A stretch of 50,340 bases of DNA. It comes from Candidatus Kapaibacterium sp. Lineage in GTDB: Bacteria; Bacteroidota; Ignavibacteria; Kapaibacteriales; NICIL-2. The stretch lies in NCBI GenBank assembly GCA_025055755.1, contig JANWWF010000007.1:17286-67625 (forward strand), given 5' to 3'. A model generated the notes under the pieces. It saw only the letters and a list, made by a program, of their open reading frames with translations. It was not told where the DNA came from and ran no database searches. Positions 1-8,435 of the stretch are shown in pieces; the first letter of the stretch is position 1, and every line of letters starts with the position of its first letter. A program made the position numbers and the translations under genes.

Positions 1-1120
1 CACTCAGTTTTGCTAAGCGTTCTTGCAGCTTTTCGCGGTCGTAGTCGCTGGTGGTTTTTTCAATCTGCACCTTGATTTCGTTGATGCGCTTTTTGATTTC
101 TTCGCTCTTGCCCGCACCCTCGACAATCGTGGTATTATCCTTATCCACGGTCACTTTCTTTGCCATGCCGAGCATGTCGAGGCTGGTCTGATCGAGCTTG
201 AACCCTTTCTCTTCGCTGATGACGATACCACCAGTCAGGATCGCAATATCTTCGAGCATTGCCTTACGGCGATCACCAAAGCCCGGTGCTTTGACCGCAC
301 ACACGCGCAGGGTGCCACGCAGCTTGTTAACAACCAGTGTTGCCAAGGCTTCACCTTCGACATCTTCAGCGATGATGAGAAGCGGACGACCACTTTGCGC
401 TACTTTTTCGAGAATCGGCAAGATATCCTTGATTGCCGAAATCTTCTTGTCATGAATCAAAATGTAGGGATTTTCCAATACTGCTTCCATCGTGTCGGCA
501 TCGGTGACAAAGTACGGCGACAGATACCCGCGGTCGAACTGCATCCCTTCGACAACTTCCATCGTCGTTTCCGTACCCTTGTTTTCTTCCACGGTAATGA
601 CGCCGTCTTTCCCGACTTTTTCCATCGCTTCAGCGATCAACTCACCGATTGCCTTGTCATTATTGGCACTGATAGCGCCGACTTGAGCGATTTCTTTGCG
701 CCCTGTCACTGGCCGCGAAATCTTTTTAAGCTCTTCTGTTACCGTTGCGACTGCCTTATCAATCCCACGTTTGATGTCCATGGGATTGGCACCGCTGGTA
801 ACAAACTTCATCCCTTCATTGAAAATTGCTTGAGCAAGGACTGTTGCAGTAGTAGTTCCATCCCCTGCTAAGTCGCTGGTCTTCGAGGCAACCTCGCGCA
901 CCATTTGGGCTCCGAGGTTTTCAATGGGGTCCTCCAGCTCGATTTCCTTTGCAACGGTCACACCATCCTTGGTCACCGTCGGAGGACCGAACTTTTTGTC
1001 AATGATGACGTTGCGTCCTTTGGGACCAAGCGTCACTTTGACTGCATTTGCTAACTGATCAACACCGCGCTTGAGCGCCGCACGTGCTTCAACATCGAAG
1101 GTTATGATTTTGGGTGCCAT
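1..1120 (-). CDS. groEL: 60 kDa chaperonin GroEL (3' end outside window)
   Basis: This is the N-terminal 373 residues of GroEL, the ATP-driven folding chamber that works with GroES in the cytoplasm. The start reads [19 protein letters not shown]. The ATP-binding signature [11 protein letters not shown] follows at about residues 85-95, and the family blocks [10 protein letters not shown] and [11 protein letters not shown] are intact. The reading frame runs off the left edge with no stop, so roughly the last third of a typical 540-residue protein lies outside. It follows groES by 27 bases in the same operon and should share its CIRCE/HrcA heat-shock control. Identity is certain; only completeness is unknown. 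Confidence 0.98.
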   Translation of the reverse strand, partial: MAPKIITFDVEARAALKRGVDQLANAVKVTLGPKGRNVIIDKKFGPPTVTKDGVTVAKEIELEDPIENLGAQMVREVASKTSDLAGDGTTTATVLAQAIFNEGMKFVTSGANPMDIKRGIDKAVATVTEELKKISRPVTGRKEIAQVGAISANNDKAIGELIAEAMEKVGKDGVITVEENKGTETTMEVVEGMQFDRGYLSPYFVTDADTMEAVLENPYILIHDKKISAIKDILPILEKVAQSGRPLLIIAEDVEGEALATLVVNKLRGTLRVCAVKAPGFGDRRKAMLEDIAILTGGIVISEEKGFKLDQTSLDMLGMAKKVTVDKDNTTIVEGAGKSEEIKKRINEIKVQIEKTTSDYDREKLQERLAKLS

Positions 1121-1147
1121 ACGTACTCTCCAATTAGTGGTGGAACA

Positions 1148-1438
1148 TTACTTGTTGATAATGGCAAAGATGTCACTTTCCCGCATGATGAGGTAGTCCT
1201 CACCGTCAATTTTGATTTCTGTGCCGGCATACTTTCCATAGAGGACTTTGTCGCCTACCTTGACACTTAAGGGAAGTACTTTTCCGTCTTCGGTCATTTT
1301 ACCACTCCCAACAGCAACGACTTCGCCTTGCATTGGCTTTTCTTTCGCAGTATCAGGGATGATAATACCGCCCTTGGTCACTTCTTCCGGTTCGCTGGGG
1401 CGCACAATCACGCGATCGTACAAGGGAGTAAGGTTCAT
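1148..1438 (-). CDS. groES: 10 kDa co-chaperonin GroES
   Basis: GroES caps the GroEL ring. The 96-residue protein starts [14 protein letters not shown] and contains the mobile-loop region [18 protein letters not shown] and the conserved [20 protein letters not shown] block, matching family length (about 95-100). The ATG at 1438 is chosen over an upstream in-frame start at 1474 because family proteins begin here and AAAGGG lies a few bases upstream. It is the first gene of groES-groEL, directly downstream of the CIRCE element. Confidence 0.97.
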   Translation of the reverse strand: MNLTPLYDRVIVRPSEPEEVTKGGIIIPDTAKEKPMQGEVVAVGSGKMTEDGKVLPLSVKVGDKVLYGKYAGTEIKIDGEDYLIMRESDIFAIINK

Positions 1439-1477
1439 AGGTGTACCCTTTATAATGGTGGAACATAGCAGCACATT

Positions 1478-1504
1478 TTAGCAGTCGCTATTGACGAGTG
1501 CTAA
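1478..1504 (-). promoter_or_regulatory. CIRCE operator (HrcA binding site)
   Basis: The plus strand reads TTAGCAGTC, nine spacer bases, GAGTGCTAA. The CIRCE consensus is TTAGCACTC-N9-GAGTGCTAA, so both arms and the spacer length fit with a single mismatch. It lies 40 bases upstream of the groES start, which is where HrcA represses groESL in many bacteria. hrcA itself is not in the window. Confidence 0.93.
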
Positions 1505-1512
1505 TTCACCGT

Positions 1513-1518
1513 ATTGTA
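1513..1518 (-). promoter_or_regulatory. Candidate -10 box of groES-groEL
   Basis: The minus strand carries TACAAT eight bases upstream of the CIRCE element, so transcription would start at or inside the operator, as expected for HrcA repression. No good -35 is visible; its expected place falls inside the 1534-1555 palindrome. This is a placement argument from the sequence only. Confidence 0.4.
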
Positions 1519-1533
1519 TCATCTTCAGCGAAT

Positions 1534-1555
1534 AGGGCGCGTATATTCGCGCCCT
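1534..1555. repeat. GC-rich inverted repeat in the divergent groES promoter region
   Basis: AGGGCGCG and CGCGCCCT form 8-base arms around the spacer TATATT. It lies between divergent genes, upstream of the candidate groES -10 and 22 bases before the start of the plus-strand gene at 1578. No gene ends here, so a plain terminator is unlikely. A second operator or a structured leader is possible. Confidence 0.6.
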
Positions 1556-1577
1556 CCGTTTATCTTTTCTTGATACT

Positions 1578-2102
1578 ATGCTGCATCTAATTCGCCACAT
1601 AAGCAAAGCAGCAATCGCAATTAGTTGCATGATATGGTTTGCAGCAACTGCTGCACGCCTGGTTATCACCTACGATTTATTTGAGCCTGGAACCTCGGTA
1701 CTACGCCAAGCATCTATCGAGCATCGTCTCGACCAGCTCCGCCTTGCTGAAAACATGGCAACTGTCGCATGGACAAGTTATACCATCGCCATGGTCGCTA
1801 CAATCGCTGCAGTGCTTGTATGGCGTTCTGCACTGCGGCAGCATGGCTACATGGTCATCACGGCACTGCTGATGATGCTCAGTCTTGTGTGGCAGTTGTG
1901 GATAATTCCCTCTGAACTTGCTCTTGCTGCAGAATTCCCAAGTCGCTGGCTCCCTCCACCCCTACATCGGTATGACACTATCATGGCTATCATCTCGCGA
2001 CGTTTTTTTCAGCAATCCCCTGCCGATTTCCTCTCACTGCTGACAGCAGGAACTGTCGTGACAGTATTGGTCATCCAACCTCGCCGGTTAGAGCATGCCT
2101 AA
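1578..2102 (+). CDS. Small integral membrane protein, unknown function
   Basis: I do not recognise this 174-residue protein. It has about four hydrophobic segments: near residues 10-28 (after a short basic N-terminus), 65-85, 93-112 and 150-168. The two loops between segments 1-2 and 3-4 are polar. No catalytic motif is evident. It is divergent from groES and overlaps the next gene by 8 bases, so the two are probably translated together. The clear membrane pattern and the coupled neighbour support a real gene. Confidence 0.65.
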   Translation: MLHLIRHISKAAIAISCMIWFAATAARLVITYDLFEPGTSVLRQASIEHRLDQLRLAENMATVAWTSYTIAMVATIAAVLVWRSALRQHGYMVITALLMMLSLVWQLWIIPSELALAAEFPSRWLPPPLHRYDTIMAIISRRFFQQSPADFLSLLTAGTVVTVLVIQPRRLEHA

Positions 2103-2442
2103 GACATCGTCTCTTACCAAGTTAATCGAAGAAGCGATTGCACTCCTTGCCGCCCAAGGCATAGTTGTCCGCCGGGATCGAAGCATCCGCACTGGAGGCT
2201 ATTGCATCCTCAAGGACACCCGTTATGTGGTAATAAGTGTTTTTCTTCCCCCTGAGACCGCTCTTGAGCTGCTTGTTGAGGCTCTCGTGTACTACAACTG
2301 TGCAGTAGATAGTTGCTCGGCAGCACTCATGGAGCGGTTAAGTCGTTTCCGTATGAACGGGATATCTCCTGAGCAATCAAACGGTCAGCAATTGCAATCC
2401 CTGCATAGAGCATCCCCAAAAACATCGCTCCACTCCGCATAA
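2095..2442 (+). CDS. Small conserved-looking protein, unknown function
   Basis: The product has 115 residues. Residues 1-85 look like a folded alpha/beta domain: an N-terminal helix (LIEEAIALLAAQGIVVRR), then the patch RTGGYCILKDTRYVVIS, then the helix PPETALELLVEAL. From memory this resembles small hypothetical proteins of Chlorobi and Bacteroidetes that share a GG-C-hydrophobic-K pattern, but no function is known to me. The tail after about residue 77 is antisense to the last 116 bases of the ligase-like gene and may be poorly constrained. It overlaps the membrane-protein gene upstream by 8 bases. Confidence 0.6.
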   Translation: MPKTSSLTKLIEEAIALLAAQGIVVRRDRSIRTGGYCILKDTRYVVISVFLPPETALELLVEALVYYNCAVDSCSAALMERLSRFRMNGISPEQSNGQQLQSLHRASPKTSLHSA

Positions 2443-3742
2443 GAAATGCATTGGTCGTCCAGTCAATAATAGTTGTGGCAAACAGTGTAAGTGTGAAAGG
2501 TAGCACATATGGCTCCCACCGCGTATGCCGACTACGAAAGTAGCTAACAAAGCTTTTAGCCACCATTACAAGATGAAACAGATAGACGGTCAATCCAACA
2601 GGAATACCAAATTTTAGCAGTAGCCCCAGCATCCCATTGTGAGTGAAGTGCGTCAAAACTGGTTTGCCTAGGTAGGAATCGTAGTACACGTACCGATTCC
2701 CCGCTCCAATACCAGCAACCGCAACATCGGGACGACTAAGTAAATGAAGAACCTGCCGCGTCTCATCTCGACGCTCAATAATAGACGCTTGTTTCGTAGC
2801 AGTTCGCAGGGTAAGAAAGCGATAGGTGATAAGCCGACTCACGGTTGGATATGCAGGACCCAATACCACACGAGCGATACCATAGATAATGACAATTCCT
2901 CCTGCTAAAGCAACCACCAATCGCCATCGCTGACGAGACGGCAGGAGAACAAGCATCACGAGAATTCCTACTGCAGTGCCAACCCATACCGTGCGAGTAT
3001 AGGTTGCAATAATACCTCCCACAATGAGACCTGCTACTACTAACCACAACAGCCGATATCCCAGACGACGAGCGAATAAAAAGAGCGAAACGCTCAAGAA
3101 AAAACCAATCAGGTAGACGGCATTTACTCCGCGTGTACCACGAATCTGGTATGCATAAAGTGCTTGGAGAATTTGTTCGCGAAAATTCAGTACCCCTATT
3201 ACTACGAGACTTACCGTCATCAATACTAACAGCCTGACATAGAATTCAAACCCATCCTCTGTGCTGAACAAACTACGCAAGACAAAATAGTAGCCAACTG
3301 TTGCAAGCATTGCCCATTCGCGAGCCCAATCCAAAAACGAAATACCTCGGCTAACTGCCGAAATAGCACTAAACAACGAACCTATCAGCCCAAGCCAAAG
3401 AATGGCATCACTTCTGTTCCACATCAGCTCCTCTCGACGGACAGCCAGCACCCACACAAACCAGCCCAGAAGAAGGCTCGCAAGGTAGGCCGCCATCACG
3501 ATATCAAAGACCGAGATTCCCTCCTCGACTTGGTGGAAGTACCAGGGCATTATCCCAAAAAACACGACCCAATGCAATCGCTGATAACGGATGAGCAATC
3601 TAAGGGTTATCCCCGCTGCACCAACTGCTACGACAATGTACCACTGCCCCGTTGCAGCTGCACCAACTATGCTACCGATTGCAGCAATCGCTGCTCCAAC
3701 GTCGAGCGGCGATAGCACACCAAGTTTATGACGCAGAAGCAT
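2327..3742 (-). CDS. O-antigen ligase/polymerase-like membrane protein (Wzy_C type)
   Basis: This is a polytopic membrane protein of 471 residues with about 11-12 hydrophobic segments. The Wzy_C-type core is recognisable: the TYTRTVWVGTAVGI motif in the centre, then a large periplasmic loop containing GIGAGNRYVYYDSYLG and the conserved FTHNGMLGLLLKFGIPVG block that includes the key His. Such proteins ligate or polymerise lipid-linked glycans at the outer face of the inner membrane. The frame opens at 3841, but the ATG at 3742 limits overlap with the upstream gene to 17 bases; the ATG at 3754 is an alternative. It follows the chain-length gene, which fits surface or exopolysaccharide assembly. 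Substrate is unknown. Confidence 0.8.
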   Translation of the reverse strand: MLLRHKLGVLSPLDVGAAIAAIGSIVGAAATGQWYIVVAVGAAGITLRLLIRYQRLHWVVFFGIMPWYFHQVEEGISVFDIVMAAYLASLLLGWFVWVLAVRREELMWNRSDAILWLGLIGSLFSAISAVSRGISFLDWAREWAMLATVGYYFVLRSLFSTEDGFEFYVRLLVLMTVSLVVIGVLNFREQILQALYAYQIRGTRGVNAVYLIGFFLSVSLFLFARRLGYRLLWLVVAGLIVGGIIATYTRTVWVGTAVGILVMLVLLPSRQRWRLVVALAGGIVIIYGIARVVLGPAYPTVSRLITYRFLTLRTATKQASIIERRDETRQVLHLLSRPDVAVAGIGAGNRYVYYDSYLGKPVLTHFTHNGMLGLLLKFGIPVGLTVYLFHLVMVAKSFVSYFRSRHTRWEPYVLPFTLTLFATTIIDWTTNAFLMRSGAMFLGMLYAGIAIADRLIAQEISRSYGNDLTAP

Positions 3743-4958
3743 CACCCATTCCATCAAGGCGAGCACGGATAGTGCGCCACTGGTCGAGAAGCATTGCAAT
3801 GATGAACCCCAAAATTGCACTGGACACCAGCGCCCCACCAATGATCAACAAGCGACGTGGACGCTCCTTTTTTACAGCAGGAATTGCGGCATCAACAACG
3901 TATAGAGATGGCGAGTACCGTGTCAAGCTACTCCGTATATCCTCTAACGTTGGGGCCATTGCTGCTTTAAGTCGCATCATCGTTTCGAGCTCGGTGTAGT
4001 AGCGCATGTAGTCGTATGCTGCCTTTGGTGCATCTTTGAGCGAAAAGTTCCCCACAAAGCCAGGACGCTGCTCTAACTGGTTTACCTTCTGGCGCAACGA
4101 TTCCACAACACGTCGCTGCTGCTCTGTTGCAGGGTCCTCGTTACCGTAGCGTTGCTCCAGCACTGTGAGAATAATTTCCTGACTAAGGAGTTGCGCCTTT
4201 GTCTCAGCTATTGCTGAAGCTGCTGCTTGAGCCTGTTCCAGCGGTGCAAACATGAGCGTCTTCCGACTGACAAGCGAAAGGGAATCGGCTACTACATTCA
4301 TACGCGCAAGCATCGCATCTATGCGCTGCTGTATCCCCTGGAGAAGCACCTCGTTTTCACGCCGGTCAAGATCCCGGGCAATGTTGTTAGCGATTTCAAC
4401 AACTGCATTTGCCATGGCAGCAGCACGGTAGCGATCGCGATCAATTACAGTTATGCGGTAGTTCCCTGCACCATCGAGCTCCACTTCATACCGATCCATC
4501 AGCTCCTCTCGCGCCATGCTCCGCGCGGAATCAAGGGACTTCGCATCGGTAATCTCGTATACCGTAATAAGATCAAAGCGGTCAATGAGCGAATCAAGCA
4601 GCGACCGGCTTTGCAAAACCACCATAAAATCATAACCCATAGCTGCAGCGCGCCCCGGTGTCACCCGCATGAGCCCAATATCCCGTAAAGCACTCGAGAT
4701 CCCACCAAGAACAGATTCCATACCCGTCTGCGGCCGTTTCGGTGGGACTGCATTCACCGTACTTGCGTATTCATTGGGCAAGAGAAATGCAACAATAGCT
4801 GCAGCGACTGTTCCCACACTTGCAACCGCAGCGATAAGCTTTCGATAGCGTCGTGCAAGAAGGAAAAACTGGGCAATTTCGGTGCCTCTTTCTGCTGACC
4901 CAACAGCAGCACCATTTGCTTGAAGGACTGAAGGGGCTGTTCGTTGCTCGCTATCCAT
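3726..4958 (-). CDS. Polysaccharide chain-length determinant protein (Wzz/PCP family)
   Basis: The 410-residue protein has the PCP layout. There is a short cytosolic N-terminus, a membrane segment at about residues 41-60 followed by PNEYAST, a long periplasmic region with a coiled coil (roughly 190-300), and a second membrane segment at about 371-391. The cytosolic tail is short and has no tyrosine kinase domain. Such proteins set glycan chain length with a Wzy-type polymerase. The ATG at 4958 (MDSEQR) is preferred; 4967 is possible. It lies 68 bases downstream of purE and overlaps the ligase-like gene, so these two form a small polysaccharide unit at the end of the ribosomal run. Confidence 0.82.
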   Translation of the reverse strand: MDSEQRTAPSVLQANGAAVGSAERGTEIAQFFLLARRYRKLIAAVASVGTVAAAIVAFLLPNEYASTVNAVPPKRPQTGMESVLGGISSALRDIGLMRVTPGRAAAMGYDFMVVLQSRSLLDSLIDRFDLITVYEITDAKSLDSARSMAREELMDRYEVELDGAGNYRITVIDRDRYRAAAMANAVVEIANNIARDLDRRENEVLLQGIQQRIDAMLARMNVVADSLSLVSRKTLMFAPLEQAQAAASAIAETKAQLLSQEIILTVLEQRYGNEDPATEQQRRVVESLRQKVNQLEQRPGFVGNFSLKDAPKAAYDYMRYYTELETMMRLKAAMAPTLEDIRSSLTRYSPSLYVVDAAIPAVKKERPRRLLIIGGALVSSAILGFIIAMLLDQWRTIRARLDGMGDASAS

Positions 4959-5021
4959 TTCGCACATCGGAAAATGGTGGATAGATTGATCGGCGCGCCT
5001 TCAGCACGCACCAGAATGACG

Positions 5022-5029
5022 CAAAACTA
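5022..5029 (-). promoter_or_regulatory. Candidate -7 box upstream of the chain-length gene
   Basis: The minus strand reads TAGTTTTG, a match to the Bacteroidetes -7 consensus TAnnTTTG, overlapping the purE stop codon and 63 bases before the ATG at 4958. No TTG is found at the expected -33 distance, so this is only a candidate for separate transcription of the polysaccharide pair. Confidence 0.35.
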
Positions 5030-5542
5030 CTCGGCACTTGAGGTACCACGCACAGGAGGAAGAGGGTTTTTTGCCCGCGACTGCTCAGCCAATCCCTCTT
5101 TGTACCTCATGAATCGTTCGCTTAGACTCTGATCAGTGAGAGCAAGAATCTGCACTGCTAAAAGCCCTGCATTGCGTGCTCCCCCAATTGCTACCGTTGC
5201 GACAGGGACACCGGCAGGCATTTGAACAATAGAGTACAACGAATCAACCCCATGCAAATGAGGGGTAGGGATAGGCACTCCAATCACGGGAAGAATTGTG
5301 TGGGAGGCAACCATACCAGGCAGATGGGCAGCTCCTCCTGCCCCTGCGATGATTACCTTCAGCCCGCGGCTGTAGGCAGAGCGACCATACTCCGCCATAT
5401 CGAGAGGGGTACGATGAGCAGAGACAACACGGATTTCGTAGGGGATGCCGAAGCTGTCGAGTACCTCTGCAGCCTGCCGCATAATCGGATAATCCGAATC
5501 ACTCCCCATGATAATGCCAACCAGCGGAGTATTAGTGTGCAT
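5027..5542 (-). CDS. purE: N5-carboxyaminoimidazole ribonucleotide mutase PurE
   Basis: PurE converts N5-CAIR to CAIR in purine biosynthesis (cytosolic class I enzyme). The 171-residue product has the diagnostic GSDSDYPIM loop at about residues 13-21, [12 protein letters not shown], and [17 protein letters not shown] with the catalytic His region. The ATG at 5542 is chosen over a frame opening at 5671, because the family starts just before the first beta strand and GGAG lies about 9 bases upstream. It overlaps the end of engB by 11 bases. purK is not in the window. Confidence 0.96.
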   Translation of the reverse strand: MHTNTPLVGIIMGSDSDYPIMRQAAEVLDSFGIPYEIRVVSAHRTPLDMAEYGRSAYSRGLKVIIAGAGGAAHLPGMVASHTILPVIGVPIPTPHLHGVDSLYSIVQMPAGVPVATVAIGGARNAGLLAVQILALTDQSLSERFMRYKEGLAEQSRAKNPLPPVRGTSSAE

Positions 5543-6155
5543 TGAGACTCTCCAAGGGTGAATGGTATGTACGGAGTGCTTTATGAATAAGCGCCCATAA
5601 CTGGCTTCGTCCCTGTCCCGTCCGAGCGGAAGTACACACAACATCCATACACCAGCTGCATTGGTGCACAAGATGCCGCAGTTGTGCTATTCGCTCTTCG
5701 GCGTGTTGAGAGCTCAGGGCGTCACACTTTGTGAGCACAACAGCAAAGCGCCGCTGATGCAATTCCAGCTCTTCCAGTAAAGAAGTATCATCTGCGGTGG
5801 GATCATGCCGACTGTCAACCAACACACACGCCAGCACAAGATTGGGACGACCAAGTAAGTATCCCAGGATCAATTTGCGGAACTCCTCTCGCTGCTGCTT
5901 TGAGACGCGGGCATATCCGTATCCAGGCAAATCCACAAGCATCCACTTCCCATCGACTGGATAAATGTTGATACTTTGCGTCCTCCCAGGCGTTGCACTG
6001 ACACGAGCTAAATTGCGCTGGAATACCAATGCATTGAGTAGGGAGGATTTCCCTACATTCGAGCGACCCGCAAATGCAACTTCCGGGAAGGAGTATTTGG
6101 GCAGCTGTTCAAGCTGTACTGCACTGCACAGGAACCCAACCTTCGGAACTTGCAT
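5532..6155 (-). CDS. engB: Ribosome biogenesis GTP-binding protein EngB/YsxC
   Basis: EngB is a small GTPase needed for large-subunit assembly. The 207-residue protein has G1 GRSNVGKS at about residues 30-37, the switch I threonine in [10 protein letters not shown]3 DLPGYGYA, G4 TKCD and a G5-like SA near the end. Length matches the family (about 200). It lies 45 bases downstream of rplQ on the same strand, a fitting position for a ribosome assembly factor, and its 3' end overlaps purE. Confidence 0.95.
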   Translation of the reverse strand: MQVPKVGFLCSAVQLEQLPKYSFPEVAFAGRSNVGKSSLLNALVFQRNLARVSATPGRTQSINIYPVDGKWMLVDLPGYGYARVSKQQREEFRKLILGYLLGRPNLVLACVLVDSRHDPTADDTSLLEELELHQRRFAVVLTKCDALSSQHAEERIAQLRHLVHQCSWCMDVVCTSARTGQGRSQLWALIHKALRTYHSPLESLNAH

Positions 6156-6200
6156 GGATAGCTTCGCGGGTAAGAAGACCGTGTATCGAAGAGCGCAGCT

Positions 6201-6938
6201 CTATGCTGCCGGCGATGAAGCAGTATTATTACCTTCTGGAGAAGTGTCTTCTGCACTTAAAGTTGTCTCGTGGGCGATCTGGCTTTCTTGCCCAGCTTGA
6301 GGTGCTGCTTCTTCCTCTGAAGCAGATGCTACCTCTGCATGCTGATAAGGACCAGCGGCTGCCGCGGCTGCTTCTGTAGAAGAATCTCCTGTTGTAGAAG
6401 AATCTCCTGTCGCTTCAGATGCTTGTTCAGAGGGACGCGGAGACTCCGTTGCTGCTCGTTCTTCTGGCTGTTGAGCTGTTTTTCGTGATGTCCGCCGCTT
6501 TCGTTGAAGCGATGTTGCCCCATCTTGTGGGGCTGCCCAATCAACAAGCTGGATGATTGCTTCTTGTGCCCCATCGCCACGGCGATAGCCAAGCTTTACT
6601 ATTCGCGTGTAGCCGCCATTGCGCTCTGCAACAATAGGCGCGATGTTGTCAAACAACTCTTGGAGCACCGCTTCATCACGAATGTACCGCGCCACAAGAC
6701 GGCGTGTATGGACATCCACGGTTCCGTAAGGCACTTGCCCACTTTTTTCTCTCTGATACGCACGGCGTGCCTTCGTGATGAGGCGCTCGACAAATGGACG
6801 CAATTCCTTTGCTTTCGCAACAGTAGTCCGAATTGCCTTTTGATCGCTCCGGAGGAGCGAGGCGGCTAAATTGCATAACAATGCTTTGCGGTGACTTTCT
6901 GTACGCTTGAGCTTACGACCTTGCCTAACGTGACGCAT
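6201..6938 (-). CDS. rplQ: 50S ribosomal protein L17 with long low-complexity C-terminal tail
   Basis: The first 140 residues or so are a normal L17 (start MRHVRQGRKLKRTESHRKAL, then IVKLGYRRGDGAQEAIIQLV), which binds 23S rRNA near the exit tunnel. About 105 residues then follow that are rich in Ala, Glu, Ser, Thr and Gln and have no fold signature. They include the tandem DSSTTGDSST encoded by an 18-base direct repeat. Typical L17 has 115-130 residues; Bacteroidetes and Chlorobi proteins often have extensions, but this one is long. It is the last gene of the alpha-like cluster, after rpoA. Confidence 0.96.
   Translation of the reverse strand: MRHVRQGRKLKRTESHRKALLCNLAASLLRSDQKAIRTTVAKAKELRPFVERLITKARRAYQREKSGQVPYGTVDVHTRRLVARYIRDEAVLQELFDNIAPIVAERNGGYTRIVKLGYRRGDGAQEAIIQLVDWAAPQDGATSLQRKRRTSRKTAQQPEERAATESPRPSEQASEATGDSSTTGDSSTEAAAAAAGPYQHAEVASASEEEAAPQAGQESQIAHETTLSAEDTSPEGNNTASSPAA
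6376..6411. repeat. 18-bp tandem duplication inside rplQ
   Basis: The unit GTAGAAGAATCTCCTGTT is present twice in direct succession, the second copy differing only in its last base. It adds six residues per copy in frame to the disordered tail of L17. It suggests recent expansion of the tail by slippage. Confidence 0.85.
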
Positions 6939-6961
6939 GCGACATCTCGAGACGTTCTACA

Positions 6962-7984
6962 CTACATGGATTCAACCGAGCGTGGGGCTGTTTCTTTGAG
7001 GTACTTGCTGACATCCATCCCGAACGCCAATCCCAGGCTTTGGATTACCTCTGTAACTTCTGCTAAGGACTTTCGTCCGAAGTTGCGGAAACGCAACAAA
7101 TCTTGCTCTCGATATTTGACCAGGTCTCCAATAGTTTTGATATTTGCAGCGCGGAGGCAATTCTGTGCACGGACTGACAATTCGAGCTCTTCAACTGAGC
7201 GTTGGAGCAATTGCCGAATACGCTCAAACTCCTTCTCGCCCTCTGCAGAAACCACATGAGGTATTTGTGGCTGCGTTTCGGGTAGTGCATCTCGGTCAAG
7301 CTGTGTAAAGAGACTAATGTGTTGGATGAGAAGCTGGGCTGCTTGCTCCACCGCCTCTTTGGGTTCGATAGTTCCGTCGGTTTTAACCTCCAACACTAAC
7401 CGCTCATAATCTGTTTTGTGGCCTACCCGGAACGGCTCGATTGTGTACACAACATTTTTGATCGGCGTGTAGATAGCATCTATCGGTATCATTCCCACGG
7501 GGAAATCAGCACTGGGCTGTTCATCTGCTGGAACATATCCTCGCCCAAATCCAATACGGAGTTCGACATCAAGCTGTGCATCCTCCGCTAATGTTGCGAT
7601 AATATGCTCAGGATTAAGAACCTGAACCAATGGCGCAGCTTCTTGAATGATGCCTGCTTTCCAATAGCCAGGACCTTGCAATTGGAAGGCAATACGGCTG
7701 AGCTTTCGGTCTTCTACCCGCAACCGTACTTCCTTGAGATTGAGAATAATTTGGCTGACATCCTCAACAACGCCGCGAATAGTCTGAAATTCATGGAGAA
7801 CGCCCTGAATTTTGACGCCAATAATTGCTGCACCGGGGATAGAGGAAAGTAAAACCCGGCGAAGGGAGTTGCCGACGGTTACGCCGTAGCCTTCCTCGAG
7901 CGGTTGGAGGATAAAGCGACCTACCCACGGAGAGGAGGTTGGCTCAAACTCAACGTGTTTAGGCATTTGGAATGAAGTCGTCAT
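6962..7984 (-). CDS. rpoA: DNA-directed RNA polymerase alpha subunit
   Basis: This is the 340-residue alpha subunit. The N-terminal dimerisation domain has RFILQPLEEGYGVTVGNSLR and RRVLLSSIPGAAI. A linker follows at about residues 235-255, and the C-terminal domain contains LELSVRAQNCLRAANIKTIG and RNFGRKSLAEV, which contact UP-element DNA and activators. Length and both domains are normal. Transcription order is rpsK-rpoA-rplQ with only 43 bases between rpsK and rpoA, so the usual rpsD gene is absent. Confidence 0.98.
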   Translation of the reverse strand: MTTSFQMPKHVEFEPTSSPWVGRFILQPLEEGYGVTVGNSLRRVLLSSIPGAAIIGVKIQGVLHEFQTIRGVVEDVSQIILNLKEVRLRVEDRKLSRIAFQLQGPGYWKAGIIQEAAPLVQVLNPEHIIATLAEDAQLDVELRIGFGRGYVPADEQPSADFPVGMIPIDAIYTPIKNVVYTIEPFRVGHKTDYERLVLEVKTDGTIEPKEAVEQAAQLLIQHISLFTQLDRDALPETQPQIPHVVSAEGEKEFERIRQLLQRSVEELELSVRAQNCLRAANIKTIGDLVKYREQDLLRFRNFGRKSLAEVTEVIQSLGLAFGMDVSKYLKETAPRSVESM

Positions 7985-8027
7985 AGCTGCTTAGCCAATT
8001 GATGGGAACTGGTGTATTCAATGGTTG

Positions 8028-8414
8028 TTAGACCCGCCGCCGTTTGGGAGGACGGCAGCCATTATGAGGAATTGGAGTACGGTCAACAATTGACAGTACT
8101 TCCAGTCCAGCTTGAGCAATAGCACGGATTGCAGCTTCGCGTCCTGCTCCAGGACCTTTAACGATCACATCCACTTTTCGCAACCCCATGTCGTAGGCTT
8201 CCTTTCCTGCCCGTTCGGCAGCAACTTGGGCAGCATAGGGTGTATTCTTTTTCGATCCACGAAAGCCATTTCTCCCTGCTGACGACCAGCAGAGGGTGTT
8301 GCCATAGGAATCGGTGACCGTAACAATCACATTGTTGAACGTTGCCTGGATATATACCTTTCCGTGGATATCGGTAACTGTTTTCCGCTTGGTTTTTCGT
8401 TTGGGAGCAGCCAT
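8028..8414 (-). CDS. rpsK: 30S ribosomal protein S11
   Basis: The 128-residue protein contains [15 protein letters not shown], the [15 protein letters not shown] block and the C-terminal [16 protein letters not shown] signature. S11 sits on the platform of the 30S subunit beside the mRNA exit. The ATG at 8414 ([11 protein letters not shown]) is chosen over an upstream TTG at 8429. It follows rpsM by 21 bases. Confidence 0.97.
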   Translation of the reverse strand: MAAPKRKTKRKTVTDIHGKVYIQATFNNVIVTVTDSYGNTLCWSSAGRNGFRGSKKNTPYAAQVAAERAGKEAYDMGLRKVDVIVKGPGAGREAAIRAIAQAGLEVLSIVDRTPIPHNGCRPPKRRRV

Positions 8415-8435
8415 AGGAAAATAATGCAAGTAGTG

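Noticed and set aside
23-871. 282-codon plus-strand open frame opposite groEL
   Set aside because: It is rich in Phe/Asp/Cys as expected for antisense of GroEL; groEL itself runs off the edge on the other strand.
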